Assembly: GCA_018398575.1 (NCBI GenBank) | Contig: JAGTXZ010000018.1 | Span: 2,914,001-2,978,000 of the forward strand | Source: Ampelomyces quisqualis | Taxonomy: Eukaryota; Ascomycota; Dothideomycetes; Pleosporales; Phaeosphaeriaceae | Reading direction: 5' to 3' | Length of the DNA stretch: 64,000 bases | Shown: piece after piece, positions 21,701 to 31,302 of the stretch | Layout of the letters: each line of letters starts with the position of its first letter | Numbering within the stretch: the first letter of the stretch is position 1 | Position numbers and translations under genes: made by a program | The notes under the pieces: generated by a model | Told to the model about the DNA's origin: nothing | What the model saw: the letters and a program-made list of their open reading frames with translations, nothing else | The model's database searches: none

Positions 21701-22295
21701 GTGACGTAGCTGCAGGACTCGTCTCGGGCCTACGTGATCTGAAGTCGGCCACAAACGAAGATGCGGCAGCGGTCTTGGCCAAGGGCGACTCTGGCGAAGG
21801 CCCGGGCGACGGATCGGTGACGGAAGATGAGTCCATGGTGGATATGGTGGTAGTAGGCGAGTTGTCGGAAGAGCCTGTCGAATTGCTGTCACGGCTATCG
21901 GTGTGCATGTGGTAGGAGGGAAAGGATGCACCGTTCGCTGTGTGACCGCGAGAGGCAGGCCGTGCTACATGGCAGCCATGTGCGTCTGCGTGGTCGTGTG
22001 TTGCCTTGTTGTGCAATTCTCCTCCGAATACTGCGCCGAATGAGGGCATCGGCATCAAGGATCGCGGGCTCGTCTGCACCATGCTGGGTCTGTGTTGCCG
22101 GGCGGGTGGCAAGCGAGGGCAGCAGGTGCTGGGGCTATCGCTCCAGCGCTGGGTGGGCGCCGGTGGTGTCTGACGTTCCGAGCCGGGGGTGGATGCGTGT
22201 GCGGGTTTCTTCGAAGGGAAGGGAGAATTAGATGTAAAGAATGCTCTCTTGAGGGTGGGACTGTCAGTGTCTTGAGGTGTGCGAGAGGCAGCCAT
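18720..22295 (-). CDS. MSG5: MSG5-like dual-specificity MAP kinase phosphatase
   Basis: Intronless, 1191 aa from the ATG at 22295. The open frame runs further up to 22517, but that extension is Pro/Cys-rich and lacks conservation-like features, so the internal Met opening MAASRTPQDTDSP is preferred. The phosphatase domain lies at about 365-575: GPICIYEAGVYLYFEPT, the general-acid region YIHMPWEHNTDI, and the P-loop VLIHCQCGVSRSAS with catalytic Cys about 519 and Arg 525 of HCx5R. Relatives dephosphorylate Thr and Tyr of the MAPK activation loop in pheromone and cell-wall signalling. The long N- and C-terminal arms are Ser/Pro-rich with many SP/TP sites. The C-terminal arm carries a repeated SPRAxxF-type motif (separate finding). 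The gene is transcribed divergently from the uL4 gene. Confidence 0.85.
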   Translation of the reverse strand: MAASRTPQDTDSPTLKRAFFTSNSPFPSKKPAHASTPGSERQTPPAPTQRWSDSPSTCCPRLPPARQHRPSMVQTSPRSLMPMPSFGAVFGGELHNKATHDHADAHGCHVARPASRGHTANGASFPSYHMHTDSRDSNSTGSSDNSPTTTISTMDSSSVTDPSPGPSPESPLAKTAAASSFVADFRSRRPETSPAATSPSAFFELQRPTTPAKKARNLKNLGINTTTSLTNLRGHTPAPVGVVNKEENSSAPSSPLFIKPPTPPKRRPSNLSLTISTPGSTENKPTRLVIPSTPSFNRPTLRHFQSSPSLPLRAPSLGPSNGMQLPALRPLTTKASGLSEVPFETEEEDDQEQNFDIPQSREEKPAAYPNGPICIYEAGVYLYFEPTAEQACTFDVIINVASEVKNPFTSPTSQLPKDIDARRIDGPPAESVDFAALSQRAKPQTSFGMDDNSPAMPKATPVMQTMQPGELVIDGKTYRTPEYIHMPWEHNTDIVPDLYKLVKIMDARVQQGKRVLIHCQCGVSRSASLIVAYGLYKDPQMSVQDAYDRAKKRSKWIGPNMNLIMQLQEFRNGLLRANDSRNYGNQGFGRRSAGVNTARSTGNNRYSSFERDSGSGPRTPRTAPLPPDSDISMQRASTGSMMAISPGPLSAPTGAFPPNFRRSWDASQSQFGRPAQPSHPSVPSLSSSSCVDPAGNAVPVFSITANDVTSPKLDVPALKTREPLKRSTLQLPSVPNFSRQLPLRRSESSTDLTSSHLEVSQPAGLQSLSLGALRSPAVASFNLSSTFSPAQQHFDSTEIMSPVKTTFDNPWPSGYDAEPPSIVTNSKRAENELLGPLTSPRATEFHMAGLNHSGVNETYEMLSPRATSFDLSGPAPAPVSGSSCPSFDATEVASPIATQFSSEFFGMSEELDDKKLISPRAEEFHMSPFAPKIAADEDPFGMTSPTRFDFPGNPFDRPTLHITQDSELEDRRPSFQAILPPSHQTFNGFASLDGTTQAQPAHAQPLALRTLGVKLSQQDAALVGGLGTSPELNKEPTVQHQTPAYEPTSQPPATPQTPREAFLSTPAKGIRTRFSSPNLREQRKLHQLQTEMESKLPKKAPAPRHAADDIDALLSPRAEEFTRNPFRFELQVPDDDHSPASSKETMKDERNGHDWTDPLPRQWTPEKATLDPRSPVQTGSSPIVRNIWDVL

Positions 22296-24826
22296 AGAAG
22301 CAGTTTGCTGGGTGCTGCGGGAGGTAGTGCGTATGCCGAGAACAGGAAACGGGGTGCAGGGACCGGTCGCAGACAAACAGTCGACAGTCTGGAGGGAAGG
22401 TGAGGGCGTGCACATGGTGGTGTACCCGTCGAAGGTGCCGTGCGCCGCACTGTTGTCAGGCAAACATGCTGGCACAGCTGGGCAGTGGATGTAGATGGGC
22501 AGGAGCGGGAGAAACAAACAGACGCACGAGGGACAGGCAGAACGTACCGAAGCGAGTCGCCAGCAGGAGCGGACAAGTCACGCCGCAGCTGGTGGGTTGA
22601 CTGAGGAGGATACCAGATCCTCGTCTAAGCGCCTGGACAAGGAGCGACAGGGCCGGCGATGCGCCTATGCCTGGGAACGTGGCGCGGGTGCGGAGTGCAC
22701 CAGAGTCGAATGGGGCGAGCAGGTCGAGGGCGGTCGTCGAGGAGCAGGCGGCGCTCCGGCAATCGTGTCGTGGGTGTGCTCGCTGTCGCACCCCGGGGAT
22801 CGTCGCGTGGCAGAGGGAACGCGACGACGGTCGAAGTCGCGAGTCCGGTGTCGAGTCTTGCGATCAGCGGGAGTCGCGCAATCAGAGCCTCTGCCGCCAA
22901 AGGGGGAAGTGCTGGTGGGTGGTGGGAGGGAGGGCGCGCGAGCCTCGCAGTGAAGTTGGAGCAGCCACCCAATCACACGCGTCGAAATAGCGCCGGGCGC
23001 CCAAAATAGAACTGCCAGCCGTGCAGTGCGCTACGAGCACCACCTGCAGCCACTCACATGGGCGACGGCGAATCTGCACAGTACGAGGCCAGCAGAACGC
23101 ATGCGATTGTTTGCAGCGCAGGCGGCGAACGCTGAGAGGCAGCCGTCCAGCACCGTCCAACGTCGCCCACGGCCGCCCGCTGCGTCTGCGACCTTTGTTC
23201 CCGCAAGGCTCAAGCGCGGACAGCCCCCTGAGGCACGCAGTCACGATACTGGAAAAGGCTAGACGAGAAACAGCAGGCCTGGTGATGATTGCAGCCACCC
23301 CGAACCCGCCACCCCAACGACTCTCGCAATGGCTGCGCTGTTGCAGTCCGTTGCTCGCATGTTAGCAATGCCACGCTTCTCGGGATACCCTGGAGTCGCC
23401 ACAATGGCACCTCGGACACTAGAACAGCTTTCGTCCACGCTTCCGCCGTGACAGCAGCTGAGGCGCCAAACACTCTGACGGCAGATTTCTCCAACACGAA
23501 ACGCAACGCTGACCGGCCCACTTGTCGGCGGGGTGTTGCTTGAATGTGTGTGAGTCTGCGACGATGCGACGATGCTCCGTACCCTGTCTCAATGGGTGGC
23601 CACCCTTTGCCGTTTCACCTCTTCTCCACAAGCCTGCGGTGAGTTTCGCGACACCACGATTCACGGCTCCAACATGCGCTAGTCCGCTCCACCCGCTTCG
23701 TGCAACGTTGCTCCTCTATTGCAGCAATCGGCTATTGTTGCAACTTGAACGAAGCATACATACACACCGCTTGGGTCCCGACTCCCCGACTGCCGGTTTG
23801 TCCTGTATCTTTTGCGTGGCCAAATTCCCCTCATCCTGGTGACGATCTAACGCCGGCGGCGCCTCATCGTTGACTCCGATCGAGACACGTGAGATCGAAT
23901 ATCGATTCACGCTGCTGACTCGCACATTACATAATTTGGGAATGAAGGCCCCGTCTCCTTATACCCGTTGTGGTGGTGTGCTACACCTGGGAGTTTCCAC
24001 AATTACAAACGCAGCGCCCCTGACAGATGCGCTCCATCATCAAACCTGCATGCCACGAATGCGGTTGCGGCAGCTCTATCCAGGAACGGGGGGGTGGTCT
24101 GAATTTTGTTTGATGGAGGGTCAGCAAGCAGATTACTCCGTACAGAGCATGTCGGGTAAGCTCATTCAAGCCTGGACCGAATAGGAATCCGGGTCCAGAT
24201 TCAGGAGCTCTTTTCTTCAGACATGCAACTGCAACCGCAAGCGAGTATCATGTTTACGATTGCATATAGTTCACTAGAGCCACAGTGGCAGATGCAATAT
24301 GTGATTGTTCTATGCTTGCACGGTCGTGGCCCGAAAAAGTACCCAAGAGATGCCATCTTGCTTCGTTAACCGGACGAATATCGTGATGCGCCGGGGTCAA
24401 TGTCCACGTCGTCTTTGGTAATGATCAGGCGTCTTCGCACTTCGCATATCATGACATAACGATGGTTCCTGTCAGATACACTGCCGATAGGTACTTCATC
24501 ACAAGTTCCCAAGACAACCATGAAGGCTGGGGACAGCGGTGTTGAGCAGCCCATCTTTGATTTGAGTTTGTGCACTTTGATTTGAATTTGTGCATACTGG
24601 GCGGATGGAACCCTGCTTTTCAATGCTTTTGATTTAATGCAAGTTCTCTCATTTGGCGCCGATGTCGACGCAGCGGTAGCACACGGCATGCACTACGGGC
24701 ACGTGATCATGCCAAGAGTTTGCGGCGAGCCAGATTTTCCGTGCCGATATCCCACAACTCGTCGCCAATATTTGCAACACCACGCGCAGGTCAGCGATAC
24801 TAACAGCAGCAACGACACGACACATC
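22296..24826. other. Divergent upstream region between phosphatase and uL4 genes
   Basis: About 2.5 kb with no gene I can support. The left part is GC-rich with overlapping chance frames; the right part is more AT-rich. It must hold the promoters and leaders of both flanking genes. One copy of TACTCCGTA lies at 24134. Confidence 0.45.
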
Positions 24827-26161
24827 ATGTCCAGGCCAACTGTAACCGTCATCTCCGCTAAGGGCGAGTCCACCAAGGACACCGTCACCGTCCCCAATGT
24901 CTTCAAGGTCAGTCTCACGACGCTTTTCGCAATTCGAGTTTTAGTGTAGAAACTTTGTCTCCGCCTTAAAACACTGTGTACAGACAGAGGATGGCGCAGA
25001 GGTTTATATAGCATGCAGCAGATGCATTGCATTGCAACAAGTAAATCAATTGCTGGATAAAAACTGACTTGCTGTGCAGGCACCTATCCGCCCGGACATC
25101 GTCCACGCGGTCCACACTGGCATGAACAAGAACCGCCGCCAGCCATACGCTGTGTAAGCCTCGTCGCAATGGAAATCGGAGCCGCTCTAATTCATAATAG
25201 CTCCGAGAAGGCTGGTCACCAAACCTCTGCCGAGTCTTGGGGTACTGGTCGTGCCGTCGCCCGTATTCCTCGTGTCTCTGGAGGAGGAACTCACCGTGCC
25301 GGTCAGGCTGCGTTCGGTAACATGTGCCGTTCCGGTCGCATGTTCGCTCCCACCAAGGTCTGGCGCAAGTGGCACCAGAAGATAAACCTGAACCAGAAGC
25401 GTTTCGCTACCGCCTCCGCGCTCGCTGCCTCAGGAAGCCCTGCCCTCCTCATGGCCCGGGGCCACAACGTCAGCACCGTCCCCGAGGTTCCCCTCGTCAT
25501 CTCCTCGACCGCTTTCGCCGATGCTGCCATCCGCAAGACCTCCGCTGCCGTCGCCCTCCTGAAGGCTGTCGGTGCTGGTGCCGACGTCGAGAAGGCAAAG
25601 AACTCTCGCAAGCTCCGCGCTGGTAAGGGTAAACTGAGAGGCCGCCGCCACAAGCAGCGCCGTGGTCCTCTCGTCATCTACAATCCTGATGAGGATGGTA
25701 AAGAGCTTGTCAAGGCTTTCCGCAACATCCCCGGAGTCGAGACTTCATCCGTCTACTCGTTGAACCTCCTCCAGCTCGCACCTGGTGGTCACCTTGGCCG
25801 CTTCATTGTCTGGACCTCGTCCGCCTTCGGTGCCCTAGACACCATCTACGGCTCCACTACCGAGCCCTCGGCGCTCAAGAAGGACTTCCTTCTTCCCTCC
25901 ACCATCATGAAGCAACCCGATCTCAGCAAGATCATCAACTCGAGCGACATCCAGAAGGTCCTCCGTCCCGTCCGTGGCGGTGCCGTCTCTAAGCGCGGTG
26001 TTGTACAGAAGAAGAACCCTCTCAAGAACAAGCAGGTGCAGCTCCGTCTCAACCCATACGCTGCTGCCTTCTCGAAAGAGAAGCTCGGTCAGAAGCCTCT
26101 TGACGCGAAGAAGCCTGAGAACTCGGGCGAGACCTTCCAGGAGCTTCTTCACGAGAACTAA
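24827..26161 (+). CDS. RPL4: 60S ribosomal protein L4 (uL4)
   Basis: Three exons: 24827-24907, 25080-25153 and 25201-26161, giving 371 aa. Intron 1 is 172 bp (GTCAGT to TGCAG) and intron 2 is 47 bp (GTAAGC to ATAG); all phases join cleanly. The protein starts MSRPTVTVISAKGES and continues HAVHTGMNKNRRQPYAV, then SAESWGTGRAVARIPRVSG and GTHRAGQAAFGNMCR, the highly conserved uL4 core whose loop lines the peptide exit tunnel. RGRRHKQRRGPLVIY and NLLQLAPGGHLGRFIVWT are further family signatures. Length matches fungal uL4. Codon use is strongly biased to C-ending codons, as expected for a highly expressed gene. Its 3' end converges with the ankyrin gene 190 bp away. Confidence 0.96.
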
Positions 26162-26350
26162 ATGGAGTTTAGCGGGCGAATAGGTTTCCTTGGGCTTTAT
26201 TGCAGATGATTCCATGGTGCAACGTGGGACGGCTATCATGAAATAGCGATCCCAAATCAAAACGACTTCACCAGAAGATTTACACATCTTCACCTCAAAA
26301 TCTTTTCTATCCATGCCATCTTCAGCTTGTGATGTTACCACTTTAAACTA

Positions 26351-26857
26351 CTAATCGGTATTTACCCTCCCCTCCCCTTCCACCACCCCAAACAACTTCA
26401 AACAATTCGCCCTCTTGAACATGCTCGCACAATCCACCGCATTCGGCTGCCCCACCAAAACATCCGCCCCACCTTCAAACAACACCCTAACAACATCATC
26501 ATAGCCCTTGAACACCGCGCCCGCAATCGGACTCTGACCCCTTGCATTGAGCACGTTCACGTCCGCACCTGACTCAAGCAACATCGTAGCCGTCTCGGCG
26601 TGGCCGTGGTAACTGGCTAACATGAGGAGCGTGTCGCCGGCAGAATTGGTGAGGTTCTTGGGTACGCCTGCGGTGAGGTAGGTTTGTAGGGCGGGGGTGG
26701 AGCCGGTGCGTGCGAGGTCGAAAAGTTTGGCTGCGAGGTCGAGGGCGGCGGGGGGGAGGGATGATGGAGAAGCTGATGTAGGAGGCTGAACGTCGGAGGA
26801 GGCTGAGGATGCGGCGGATTGGCCGCAGACTTCTTCGTAGGATGGCATTGTGGTCAT
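26351..26857 (-). CDS. Small ankyrin-repeat protein
   Basis: Single exon, 168 aa. After a Ser/Pro-rich N-terminus (1-36), residues about 37-160 hold ankyrin repeats: DLAAKLFDLARTGSTPALQT, then GDTLLMLASYHGHAETATML, then ARGQSPIAGAVFKGYDDVVR and a degenerate last repeat ending KRANCLKLFGVV. The TLLMLASYHGH helix-turn is canonical. Ankyrin repeats mediate protein-protein contacts and no enzymatic domain is attached, so the role is unknown. A second in-frame Met lies three codons in, so the start is uncertain by 9 bp. Transcribed divergently from the TAF11 gene across 558 bp. Confidence 0.85.
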   Translation of the reverse strand: MTTMPSYEEVCGQSAASSASSDVQPPTSASPSSLPPAALDLAAKLFDLARTGSTPALQTYLTAGVPKNLTNSAGDTLLMLASYHGHAETATMLLESGADVNVLNARGQSPIAGAVFKGYDDVVRVLFEGGADVLVGQPNAVDCASMFKRANCLKLFGVVEGEGRVNTD

Positions 26858-27415
26858 GGTGTGGCGTAATGCACAATCTACTAGTATATGTGTGGTATTT
26901 GGTTGCGAAGCTTCTTAGATGTGTGTCATGTCAATTTCAATCGAGGCGATATGTACAGTGGGAATCGATTAAGGCGCAAAGCTGAGTGAAATGTGAGATT
27001 TGCATGTCGAAAACTAGACCGCACATGCTCAGTGAGAGCGTGTGGTGATTGTCGATGACGAAATCGTGCGACTGCCGTTCCGAGCGCACGGATTGAACGC
27101 GCTAGCTAGTAGTGACCGTTCGTTGGCCTTGGCGGAATTCGCGACGGACCTGGAGCTCTTTCATTGAGCATGCGACACAGCTTCAAGCACGAACACGACC
27201 AAGTCCTGGGTGCACTTACTTTTCGTGCGCCGAACTAGGCCTCACCTGTGGAAAGGCTGAGGGCGGTTAAAAAGTGCTTGAAGCTTGAGGCGATCACCAT
27301 CCTACACTTTCACAACTCACACGAGTTCGACTTCGCCAATCGGCGACATAACTGTTCCACGCATCACAGCTCTCTAGACCTCGAACGCCCACCTGAACGG
27401 TGCGACAATATCACC
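26858..27415. promoter_or_regulatory. Bidirectional promoter region, ankyrin gene and TAF11
   Basis: The 558 bp between two divergent start codons must hold both promoters. No strong TATA box or repeated site is evident by eye. The frame that runs into TAF11 from 27248 is open by chance or is leader sequence. Confidence 0.4.
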
Positions 27416-28512
27416 ATGGCTTCACCACCTCACATCCCATCGATAAACATGCCGCGAAAGCGCGGCAGTATATCCTCCCTCAACGGCGCACCAGCGAAGA
27501 AGCGCAAACCCTCACATCTCCGCAACGCCTACTCTCCCGAATCCGAAGGTTTCGGTGACTCGCCAGCCCGCTACTCGCGATCGCCATCCATCGATAGCGT
27601 AGCCACAACATCGGTCGTCAATGGCGCAGCTGGGAAGAAGAAAAGCAAAAAGAAGGGCGACGGAGATGCAGCAAGTGTTACAAGCAGCGTAAGAGGGGGG
27701 AGGGCAAAAGGTCCAGATGGTGGAAGCGTTGCTGGTGGTGAGAACGCGGATGGTGCAGATAATGGAGAATACGAGGACGACGATGATGAGGATGATATGG
27801 GTGTGGAGATGGATATGGCTGGTGAGGAGGGTGGCATGAATGCTGAAGAGCGACGGAACCAGGAGAAGGAACATGAGCGGTATGTTCGAGCAAGAATATG
27901 CAAGGAAACATGTGTTAATTACAGTGCAACAGAATGCTCATGGAGTATATGACACCTCTCCAAATCGACCGCTACGCAACTTATCGCCGCATTCGTCTTA
28001 AGCGTGAGACCGTCCGTAAACTCGTCAACCAAACACTCTCACAATCCGTCCCTCAACCTGTCATCATCGCCGTAACATCTTACGCCAAGTCCTTCATTGG
28101 CGACCTCATCGACCGCGCCCTCACTGTCCGCGACGAATGGACAGTCGCTTCCACTCATCTGCCCAACGGCGCAATACCACCTGCCGTGCTCATGCAATCA
28201 CTCCAACGGCCAAGCGCACACATCAAAGACGAGCGTAACAAGCCGACCAATCAGGACATCACACAGGCTGGCATGTACTTGAACCAGGTCGATCGAGCAG
28301 AGACGTTGTGGAAGGAGATCCAGGAGGACTCGAGTTTGCAGGAGAGGTTGAAGCAGAGTAACAAGGGTCCATTAACACCGGCACATTTGCGAGAGGCGCT
28401 GAGGAGGTATAAGCGCGATAGAGATGGTGGTGGGGCAGGATTTGCGGGCATGAGTCTTGAAGGTGTGGAGAAGACGATGGCGAGGACGGGCGGGAAGAGG
28501 TTGTTTCGCTGA
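27416..28512 (+). CDS. TAF11: TFIID subunit TAF11 (TAFII28 family)
   Basis: Two exons, 27416-27879 and 27933-28512, giving 347 aa. The 53-bp intron (GTATGT to CAACAG) joins EHER to MLMEYMTPLQ in phase. The N-terminal 150 residues are low-complexity: basic (KKKSKKKG) then a strongly acidic block (EYEDDDDEDD). Residues about 158-225 form the TAFII28 histone fold: MTPLQIDRYATYRRIRLKRE, then VRKLVNQTLSQSVPQPVII and AVTSYAKSFIGDLIDRA. The C-terminal helix GPLTPAHLREALRRYKRD completes the domain. TAF11 pairs with TAF13 in TFIID and acts in RNA polymerase II start-site recognition. The ATG at 27416 has a good context (CACCATGG); an earlier in-frame Met at 27248 lies in the likely leader. Confidence 0.92.
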
Positions 28513-29925
28513 ACTCACCATGGAATCGCAGGCAGCAGAAGTCTTGAAAAATGCTCTTCCACATACTTTCATTGAAGGAGCTTTGGTTTTGGGCATGGTC
28601 TATGTGCATAGCGATTGGCGCCATGGTTAAGTGCCGATACAGGACGGATACTTTTATTTCAGGTACTACAACGATTGCCTTCGAATAGCGTCTGGTCTCC
28701 CAATTGTGTGAAGAAATGGTGCTATGCGAAAGTGAATCAAAAAGACCTTGCTATCGCATCCGTTTTGTCCCACAAACCAAGCGGAGGCACATCTCAGTTA
28801 GATTGTAAATGGACGCACGAGCCGAGCTGCCAGATCTCCGCGAGGCTAGCAGACCTGACTCCACGACATCACCTCAGCCTCGCGGCGGCAGATGCCCCAC
28901 CAGCTGAACAAACAGCTTGGATATTGTCTGGATGCGTCAAATTTGATATTTGGTTAACCCACAGCAAGTCTTCGAGACACATTGGACGTCCCAAGATGCA
29001 ATTTCACACATCCTTCCGTTCGAATACAGAGCGATCAGCCGCATCGCGGGTCAACCCTCATCTCTGTTATCTTCTAAAGTATGTCAGTAACACACTCTTC
29101 TAACTCCACCTCCCACCTCCCTTCCCCTCGCACACCATCTACCTCGCCATCCAGTCCTTCAACTATGGCCCCATCCCCCATCCTCTCCGTTTTCCTCTCC
29201 GTTTCCCCGCTCGAGCCCGTCCTCGTTTTCCTCTCCGCATCTGACTCCTTCCTCTTCCAATCGCGCTGCAAACAAGGCTGCGTCCTGCCGTCCTTCCGCG
29301 AGACATGGGTGTACCTGCCCATGCCCGAAAGATTACTACGCGTGCGGACGACTCGGGCGGGCGATGTGGCGTTTTATTTTGACTCGGAGAAGAAGGTAAA
29401 TGCAGGGAGCTTCGATTTGAGTGTTAAACTTGTGTGGTGTGGTTGGAGAGGGAGGAGGCTTGAGGGGAGATCGGAGAGCGAAGAATCAGAGGGCAGAAGG
29501 TAAAGGATCTTGTGTGCTTTTCGTTTTTGAACAGTTTGCGAATGATTTTCCCTCGTTGAGAGTCCTATTTCTTTCACTATTGTTTTGTTCGGTCACGTGA
29601 CGCTTTTGGATTTGCACTGCGTCCAACACTGAGCTATCATGTACAAACGCGCTTGTTTCTCTTGTTGCAAATCTCGCCGCGAGTCAGCCACTCTGAGATA
29701 CTCGTCTACTCTTTCCCTGACTCCACTTCCCGTCAACTTACGCCATCGCTCCTGGCCAACGACCCGCAAAGTCTTGGCACATCCAACGCCTTCTCCTCAA
29801 GACTGCTCTGCCTTCGTCCACGATTGTCCACGTCAATCGCTCGCAATCTCTCAACAGCGGCGCTGTGTTATTATTCCAGGCCAAACGATTACTAACAAAC
29901 AGCTTTACCCTCGTTCGCCTTCACC
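28513..29925. other. Intergenic region with possible small unsupported frames
   Basis: Frames 28615-29103 and 29081-29503 on the plus strand are open but show no recognisable motif. The segment SRCKQGCVLPSFRETWVYLP (about 29255-29315) is the most protein-like and is followed by a GTAAAT that could be a donor. Without homology I leave it as possible hypothetical coding sequence. A TCACGTGA site lies at 29593. Confidence 0.35.
29593..29600. promoter_or_regulatory. TCACGTGA E-box-type site
   Basis: The palindrome in context CGGTCACGTGACGC lies 326 bp upstream of the start codon at 29926. The same TCACGTGA core occurs upstream of MOT1. It is a plausible bHLH-type site in a promoter position. Confidence 0.4.
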
Positions 29926-30993
29926 ATGTCGGACAGTGACAGTGACACAGACAGGAACGATCTCTTCAACACGGCCGACAACTCACTTGGTCGGCTTTCC
30001 GACTTTCCTTTGGCACCACCAGCTGTATCTGTCAACACAGTGATCGCTCAACTTCAGCGTCGATTCGCGGTACTTTCGGAACGCATTGGCGCCAGAAGCA
30101 CCCCCAGTCGGTTCACCTTTATTGCTGCAAGTGCTGGCACACCTACTCCTGCTACGATCCACCCACCCTTGCCACCGAGCGGCTTCGTACATCACGCTCA
30201 ACCAAGGGCAGACTCTGCCAGTACGGACCGCACGGATATAGATCCGCTACCTATGGCTCTGCCAACCGCCGGACCAAGGCAGCCCGTCGTCACTCTCGTA
30301 TCAGCATTAGCATCGACTCCCTACAATGAGAGCAAAGCGAACGGAGAGGTGAGGACCATCGCGTACATTCAAGTTCAGCACGCCGTCCTGCTCTATCTTA
30401 AGACAAAAGCCTCCGATTCGCTCTCAGCAAAACAAGCTCGGCACTGGACGCGATCCATCGATCACACCGGGAGCAGGTCACCAAAAGCGAAAGATGCGCT
30501 TCGGTTGTGCTACTACATGCGCGCGCAGGGCTTTGACGTGTACGCGCGTTTCGAAAAGAAGGATATGCTTCTATACATCGTCAAACAGACTTCCCATGTC
30601 CGTGGCAAGGATATCGACACCCTGTACTGGAGCCAAAACTTCTCTACCAATGAGATCAAGACTTTCGCCGATCTACAGGACGCACAATTTGCACGGAGAA
30701 ATGCTGTATCGAGTGGCGCGGAGGTCCTCAGTGGGTTGCAAGAATTTTCGAGTGCCGCACGCCAAAGGCTGGCTAATGCCCAAGCCCGGGCTCAGGAACT
30801 GCGCAGTGCTAACCATACCGACGTCCTCCGGCGTGCGCAAGCTCGTCTTGAACTCGAGCTTGATCGCGAAAATTCTGATCCAGAGTAAGTCTCTGAGATC
30901 TGGTAGCCAATGGTACTTGACTAACACATTGACAGGGCAGTGATGGCCGCGATGCAGCGTCACGAGTCTCTTCTGCGACAGAGCAGCGGGTAA
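29926..30993 (+). CDS. Unrecognised Asp/Ser-rich protein with C-terminal helical region
   Basis: Two exons, 29926-30884 and 30936-30993, giving 338 aa. The 51-bp intron has a GTAAGT donor, a CTAAC branch and a GACAG acceptor, and it joins DPE to AVMAAMQRHESLLRQSSG in phase. The N-terminus is acidic (SDSDSDTDRND), followed by a Pro/Ala-rich stretch to about 120. A more ordered block at about 145-245 (IAYIQVQHAVLLYLKTKA; KDALRLCYYMRAQGFDVYA) has alternating hydrophobic character. Residues about 260-330 (AARQRLANAQARAQELRS and onward) form a probable coiled coil. I do not recognise a family. The intact splice signals and length argue for a real gene. Confidence 0.65.
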
Positions 30994-31302
30994 AGTTGCC
31001 AACACCCAAGGTCAACGCTTCAGGGGTGGGTATGTTATATATTTCAAGAGCTGGGTCTAGTTCTAATGGTAGATAGGTAGCTGATAGCCTGAATGATTGG
31101 AGGCAGCGAATTGAGAAGGTAGGATAATGCTACGGGTGGGTTACTTTGCGCAGGTGTACGATTGGATAGCCGGATTGAAAGTACCAGAGCCCAAAGTAGC
31201 CTTGGGCCATTTTCCGTTTGTTTTTTTTTGTACGCAAATGGCTGTAGAATCTCCTCTCAATTCTACACGAGAGAACTCGGATTGTACGCCTCCTAACGAT
31301 TC
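30994..31302. other. Short convergent intergenic region
   Basis: 309 bp between two convergent stop codons. T-rich near 31220 (T9). It probably holds both 3' UTRs; nothing else is seen. Confidence 0.5.

Noticed and set aside
22296..22517. N-terminal extension of the phosphatase to the first Met of the open frame
   Set aside because: The 74 extra residues are Pro/Cys-rich, and the internal Met at 22295 begins sequence of the same style as the rest of the protein.
24908..25079. Possible snoRNA inside the long first intron of the uL4 gene
   Set aside because: No C/D-box pair or H/ACA hinge could be found; the length alone is not evidence.
31040..31110. tRNA-like stretch (GGTCTAGTTCTAATGGTAGA)
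   Set aside because: It resembles a box A but no box B (GGTTCRA) follows and no cloverleaf can be drawn.
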